A stretch of 21,448 nucleotides of DNA, from assembly GCA_036897485.1 (NCBI GenBank), contig JAYMTF010001761.1, positions 1-21,448 of the forward strand, written 5' to 3'. The translations under genes and the position numbers were made by a program. Positions 16,966-21,448 of the stretch are shown piece after piece; position 1 is the stretch's first letter; the number at the start of each line of letters is the position of its first letter. This DNA is from Pelargonium nanum (lineage: Eukaryota > Streptophyta > Magnoliopsida > Geraniales > Geraniaceae). The notes below the pieces were generated by a model. The model was not told the DNA's origin. It was given only the letters and a program-made list of their open reading frames with translations, and did no database searches.

Positions 16966-17344
16966 AACGACTTTGGTTTATCGGTTGTCGCCTTGGAGTG
17001 AGGTCATGGTCTTGTGTCAGCTTCGCTTCATTGTGTTCTCGTGACAAACCTTCCAAGAGGGTTCGCAGTAGGCCCTTGGGTTTTGTAGTCTTCAATCTTT
17101 CAAGGGGCTTTGCGGAGGGCCCTTTAGTCTTCCACCTCCACGGGGAGGTTGAATCTTTTCTAAGTGTGGAACTTAGTTTCAGGTGGAGGCTCGCTTGGAG
17201 GAGCTTAGGTGAGGTTGTGAAAAAGGCCTTGACGAAGCTCGTCAAGGTGAGCTTTGGGAGTGGGTGACTCCAAACATTTTTTTATCACTTAACCAATATT
17301 TGAGTTTTTTGGCCACTTAGGATGAGTCTACTTGGGTAAGGAGC
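16966..17344. other. internal spacer of element 2 with a 9-bp-stem hairpin
   Basis: No protein is recognised, and the antisense gene of element 1 has no counterpart here. At 17227-17247 CCTTGACGA and TCGTCAAGG are exact reverse complements around a 3-base loop. Smaller ones (CCTCC/GGAGG) lie near 17145. Confidence 0.5.
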
Positions 17345-17530
17345 CGCAAGGTCATTGGGGGCAACCCGAGTGACTTGTTGGTGCAAGGAGAGGTATGGTC
17401 ACGCGGGTGACCAACAATGCCTCGCGGGGGTGAGGAGTGACATGGCCATGGGGATGACCAACAATAGCTCGCAGAGGCGAGGAATGACATGGCCATGGGG
17501 ATGACCAACAATGGCTCGCGGGGGCGAGAT
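17345..17530. repeat. 47-bp tandem array with two 4-base-loop hairpins per unit
   Basis: The word RTGACCAACAATRGCTCGC starts at 17407, 17454 and 17501, with a poorer copy before. Hairpin 1 is GGTCAC/GTGACC (17397-17412) in the first unit and GGCCAT/ATGACC with one C-A mismatch later. Hairpin 2 is CCTCGC/GTGAGG (17420-17435), CTCGC/GCGAG (17468-17481) and CTCGC/GCGAG (17515-17528), all with 4-base loops. Confidence 0.75.
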
Positions 17531-17572
17531 TGCATAACGCATATGTGGAATGAAGAGCATCTTTCAATACTT

Positions 17573-17757
17573 AGAAATTTTTGGAGAATTTGTTTTGGTT
17601 GGTTCTTCTTGTCAATGCTCCAACACTCAAAACTTTTTTGGTGAACTTTGAAATTTGGTTGGATCTTCTTGCCAATGCTCCAACACTTAGAGAGGTTTGG
17701 AATTGGTTGGACCTTCTTGCTAATGCTCCCTCACTTAGAATTTTTGGAGAACTTACT
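17573..17757. repeat. three copies of a 48-60-bp unit
   Basis: TTGGTTGGNTCTTCTTG...AATGCTCCAACACTTAGA starts at 17595, 17655 and 17703. TAGAAATTTTTGGAGAA-like sequence flanks the set on both sides. No hairpin is obvious in this array, unlike its neighbours. Confidence 0.75.
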
Positions 17758-17762
17758 TCAAT

Positions 17763-18640
17763 CAATAATGGAGTCGACCCATGCTATCAGGCATGACGAT
17801 CGATCCTTCAATGGTGGAGTCGACCCATGCTATCGGGCATGGCGAACGATCCCTCAATCAATGGTGGAGTCGACCCATGCTGTCAAGGCACGTCGATCGA
17901 TCCTTCAATCAATGATGGAGTCGACCCATGCTGTCAAGGCATGACGATTGATCCTTCAATCAATAACGAAGTCAATCCATGTTGTCGAGGCATGGCGATC
18001 GATCCTTCAATCAATAATGGAGTCGACCCATGCCGTTAAGGAATGGCAATCGATCCTTCAATCAATAATGGAGTCGACCCATGTTCTTAAGACATGGCGA
18101 TCGATCTTTCAATCAATAATGGAGTGGACCCATGTTGTGCTGTCAAGGCATGGCGATCGATCCTTCAAACAATAATGGAGTGGACCCATGCTGTCAAGGC
18201 ATGGAGATCGATCCTTCAATCAATAATGAAGTCGACCCATGCTGTTAAGGCATGGCGATCTATCCTTCAATCAAAAGTTGACCCATGATGTTAAGGCATG
18301 GCGATTGATCCTTTAATCAATAATTGAGTCGACCCATGCTGTCAAGGAATGACGATCGGTCCTTCAATCAATAATGGAGTCGACCCATGCTCTCAAGGCA
18401 CGATGATCGATCCTTCAATCAATAATGGAGTCAACCCATGTTGTCAAGGCATGACGATCATCCTTCAATCAATAATGGAGTCGACCCATGCTGTCAAGGC
18501 ATGGCGATCGATCCTTCAATCAATAATGGAGTAAACCCATGTTGTGAAGTCATGTCGATCGATCCTTCAATCAAGAGTTGACCCATAATGTCAAGGCATG
18601 ACGATCGATCCTTCAATCAATAATGGAGTCGACCCCCCAT
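17763..18640. repeat. 51-bp tandem array, about 18 units (left part)
   Basis: The unit runs ATGGAGTCGACCCATGCTGT, CAAGGCATGG, CGATCGATCC, TTCAATCAATA. Most copies are 51 bp; a few are 44-56. Each holds a hairpin CCATGC/GCATGG with a 6-7-base loop. The copy at 18079-18097 has CCATGT/ACATGG, a compensated change. The array lies in element 2 between its 3' LTR and gag. Because 51 is a multiple of three, long frames of 17-residue repeats appear in several frames; they are by-products. Confidence 0.9.
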
Positions 18641-19145
18641 GTGTGGTATTTGAAGCGTCTTCCTAGTTATATCGCTCATATTGGTCCTGGGTTGGCGAAT
18701 TGGTGCTCTTCGCCGGTTTACTTATTTTCTTGTCGTACTTACCACTGGCGTCTTTGAATGCTCGCTCGGGTCAAGGTCGGCCAGTGAGATGATGGGGACA
18801 AGAAAATAAGTAAACCGGCGAAGAGCACCAATTCCATCGGATTTTAACGCAGCACGATCTAACTCAAAAATTTCACCGGTGAAGAGCACCAATTCGCCAG
18901 TGGTAAGTACGACAAGGACAAGAAAAGAAGTAAACCGGCGAAGAGCACCAATTCGCCAGTGGTAAGTACGACAAGGACAAGAAAATAAGTAAGAGCACCA
19001 ATTCGCCAGTGGTAAGTACGACAAGGACAAGAAAATAAGTAAACCGGCGAAGAGCACCAATTCGCCACGACAAGAAAATAAGTAAACCGACGAAGAGCAG
19101 CAATTCGCCAGTGGTAAGTACGATTATTACGTCGTTGCGATCTGA
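18641..19145. repeat. 59-bp satellite block with inverted first copy, inserted in the 51-bp array
   Basis: Direct units marked by AATTCGCCAGTGG begin at 18891, 18950, 19000, 19059 and 19102 (spacings 59, 50, 59, 43 through internal deletions), with a partial one ending at 18833. One inverted copy lies at 18693-18750. Its bases 18698-18734 are the exact reverse complement of 18797-18833, giving a 37-bp perfect stem with a 62-base loop. The 51-bp array resumes at 19146. Origin not recognised. Confidence 0.85.
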
Positions 19146-19400
19146 AGGCATGGCGATCGATCCTTCAATGAATAATGGAGTCGACCCATGCTGTCAAGGC
19201 ATGACGATCGTTCCTTCAATCAATAATGGAGTCGACCCATGCTGTCAAGCATGGCCATCGATCCTTCAATCAATAATGGAGTCGACCCATGCTATCAAGG
19301 CATGACGATCAATCTTTCAATCAATAATGGAGTCGACTCATGTTGTCAAGGCTTGGCGATCAATCCTTCAATCAATAATGGAGTTTCTCCATGCCCCTTG
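19146..19400. repeat. 51-bp tandem array, about 5 units (right part)
   Basis: Same unit and orientation as 17763-18640, ending in a degenerate copy (gagtttctccatgcccc). The two parts were presumably one array before the 59-bp block arrived or formed. Confidence 0.9.
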
Positions 19401-19584
19401 GCGCTGGAGGCAATCCTTAAGAGGAGTTGGTTCATGCTTTCGGGCACGATGACCAAACATCAAATAGAGTTGATTCATGCTTTCAGGCATGACGACCAAT
19501 CCTTTTTTATTTATAAGTATCAACAGAGAAAGAAAATTTCATTGATTGAATAACGATTACAATAAGGGGTTATAAGATGTTTCT
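19401..19584. other. edge of 51-bp array and gag 3' flank
   Basis: Contains two further hairpins of the array type, of which TCATGC/GCATGA at 19475-19492 is exact with a changed terminal pair. Then comes AT-rich sequence before the gag stop on the minus strand. No protease follows gag here. Confidence 0.5.
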
Positions 19585-21330
19585 TTATATGAAGTGCATT
19601 TTTCTAGGTGGCCCTGAATTGCTCAAACTCCCATTCCTTAGCTTCTATTCCACAAACGTTTTGAAGTAATGACAATCCTCAATGTCGTGTCCCTTGCCTT
19701 TATGCAGTTTACACCACAAGTTCTCGTTATTGCCTTTCTTCTTCCCATATGCCAACTCAGCAGGGGGACAGAACTCGTCCAACTAGAGGGCGTGTTCAAG
19801 CACCTCTTCGTATGTGGTGTTGAGGGGAGTGTAGCCAAAATCTTCTTGAACCTTTATTGCCTTTTCCACATTAAGAGCTTGGCTTGTGTCTCCACTTCTC
19901 CCCATGTTGTCGGTGTGTTGGATACTTCCAAGCATGTCTTCCACCCCAACGTTGTTGTAGGATATATTTAGCATTTCTTCCCAAGTCTTGGGCTGAGCAC
20001 TCGCGAAGGCGGCCTGGACGAAGGGGTTTGCTATCCCTACTCTAAAGGCGATCATCACCATCTCGTCTGTTGTAACGTCACACTCACGTTCTGCTTTGCA
20101 AAAATGCTCCACATAAACATCAAGTGTTTCGTTAGGCCTTTGTCTAATGTTGATGAGGGAGATTTGGGGCTTAGACACCCTTCCTGCTTACGTGAACCAC
20201 TCTAGGAACATGTTCTTGAAAGTTTCCCAAGAAGTGATGACTCTGTTGGGGAGGTCGCGATACTAATCTTGAGCTTGAACCAAGAGGGTGCAAGCAAAGA
20301 TCATGTAACGTGTAGCATCATAGTTGGTTTTCCAGTTCCTCTTGAGCTCAAAGCGAGTGGCATGCTCAATGGCCTTGGTGAGCCCATCGTAAGTCATGTC
20401 CTGGAAGCGTATCCCTGAGTGGATTGGAAGCCTTTGTAGAGCTAGACTTAGTGAGTTGTTGATGGATGGGACAATGGGGCTGGCAGCCACGGCACTAGTG
20501 GAGGCCATATGGTCCTGGAGGCCTTGCACCTCTTCTTGGACGGCTATGAGAGCAGGGTTGTCATCACGTATTAAATTCGAGACACGCAGCTCTCCTGTTC
20601 CCTATGATGGAGAAGGGAGTCATCGCGTGTTTCATTACATCTAGGCCTTTGATTGGGGCTCTCAGTGGTCACTGGGGTGGAGTGTGCAGGTGAGCCTTGG
20701 CGGCGGATATTGTTTGTCCTTGGCCTAGAAACCTCAGATTCATCATAACTTTTTTGGCGCTGAGTTCGTGAGGGTCTCTCGTTGCGGTAAGTGCGCCTAA
20801 GGTAGGCGGAGACCCTTTCGAGGGAGTGGTTGACGCGACCATCATGAGCTTGGGGGTTGCGATGGCCATGGCTGTGCGCGCGTTCGGTGCGTGCAGACGG
20901 GATGCCTCTCCACTCCTATCGTTCGGTTTGGAGCCGGAGGAGGATCCTGAGAAGCAGAGGCTGCTTGAGCGACAGGGGTCGCGGGAGCGGTCGTGGCCGC
21001 AGTCATGGCCGCACTGGTGAGAGAGGCACACAAAACCTCATTCACATGATCAATGAATGCTCTCATGGAATTGTTGAGTACTACAATTAGTGGTTTATTG
21101 TCGAAGGATGGGAGAGTGGCTCCTTGGGGGGCCGGTGGAACTTGAAAGTTTTCTGTGTCCCTTGTCACAAAGTTGGTCCTATTGTGCTCAAAGCGGTCGA
21201 GAAAGTTAGACAAATCTTGGTTGAGCTCTTCTTGGACTTGCTTGCGAGTCTCTTCACCCCTACCCATGTGAGGGTTGAAGCGATTTCCTAACTGGCCCTG
21301 GGCAGACAAGGTTGGAATGGGGAGCCTCAC
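19585..21330 (-). pseudogene. gag of element 2, decayed
   Basis: Read right to left: an N-terminal part with LSNFLDRFEHNR and FIDHVNEVL and an Ala/Pro-rich stretch (21330 to about 20858), a frameshift, an Arg-rich stretch (VSAYLRRTYRNERPS) to about 20585, a frameshift, then IRFQDMTYDGLTKAIEHATRF and MIFACTLLVQAQD. A TAG follows at about 20263, then YRDLPNRVITSWETFKNMFL, a TAA, and the capsid signature INIRQRPNETLDVYVEHFCKAE (about 20165-20100), TWEEMLNISYNN, TPLNTTYEEVLEHAL, a TAG, and the knuckle CKLHKGKGHDIEDC (19713-19672). It aligns with gag of element 1 around TPL.TTY.EV and the knuckle. At least three in-frame stops and two frameshifts make it non-functional. Confidence 0.8.
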
Positions 21331-21448
21331 CTTTAAGGTATCAGCGTTCGTCGAAAGGGGGACATCCGTGTTCGCACGACTTGGGCCGGTTAATAACTCG
21401 CATTTAGTGCTAGTTATTCGACCCTAAATCATGCTATATTTGTCTTCA
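21331..21448 (-). other. gag leader of element 2, running out of the window
   Basis: This should be the untranslated leader between the 5' LTR and gag. No primer binding site or LTR sequence is recognised in these 118 bases, so the 5' LTR must lie further right, if it survives. Confidence 0.4.

Noticed and set aside
16790..17267. Overlapping frames in LTR 2 U3 and the spacer as a counterpart of the antisense gene
   Set aside because: No resemblance to the element 1 antisense protein; similarity between the two elements ends near 17003.
17648..18534. Long plus-strand frames of 17-residue repeats (MESTHAVKAWRSILQSI, GVDPCCQGMTIDPSINN)
   Set aside because: They arise because the 51-bp unit is divisible by three; several frames are open at once and none has a start context, a domain or continuity across irregular units.
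17763..18640. CRISPR-like array
   Set aside because: Units are joined directly without unique spacers, they vary in length, and the window is plant nuclear DNA.
18722..19151. Minus-strand hydrophobic repeat frames resembling membrane proteins
   Set aside because: They are translations of the 59-bp satellite and shift frame with each unit.

Overview
The window is nuclear DNA of a flowering plant, probably intergenic heterochromatin. It has plant retrotransposon proteins, GT-AG introns with T-rich acceptors, plant TATAAATA boxes, plant-type LINE RNase H domains and a small insert of chloroplast atpB. I see no intact cellular gene, no tRNA or rRNA gene and no CRISPR array. The species cannot be named from this sequence; a eudicot is possible but not shown.

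Layout. 1-3350 is AT-rich and holds two decayed LINE 3' ends (312-545 and about 2008-2961, plus strand), one end of a foldback-type DNA transposon (1350-1690), and a 68-bp in-frame piece of plastid atpB (3215-3282). 3350-3620 and 14930-15317 are related foldback-transposon ends in opposite orientation. 3667-12288 is a minus-strand, non-autonomous Ty3/gypsy element of Tat-like organisation: 3' LTR (3667-4979), polypurine tract, an antisense (plus-strand) multi-intron gene with its own TATA box (5102-9200), an array of hairpin-bearing repeats (about 9596-10620), then protease and gag on the minus strand (10756-12288). RT, RNase H and integrase are missing. Its 5' end is cut at about 12288. 12708-14909 is a Mutator-like element with long terminal inverted repeats and a perfect 9-bp target duplication, with a second, smaller element of the same style nested inside (13063-14364). 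15320 to beyond the right edge is a second minus-strand element of the same kind: 3' LTR (15320-16945), polypurine tract, several tandem arrays (47-bp, about 60-bp and 51-bp units, the last interrupted by a 59-bp satellite with a 37-bp perfect hairpin), then a decayed gag (19585-21330).

The elements together. The two LTR elements share LTR sequence, polypurine tract, the short stretch next to it, and a gag with a CX2HX4HX4C knuckle. Both lack pol, so they would depend on an autonomous relative. In both, the space that pol would occupy is filled by tandem repeats whose units fold into small hairpins. In the 9.6-10.6 kb array the stem sequences change between copies while pairing and a 7-nt loop ending in GA are kept. 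This hairpin pattern, and the antisense spliced gene with its own promoter, are the least ordinary things here.
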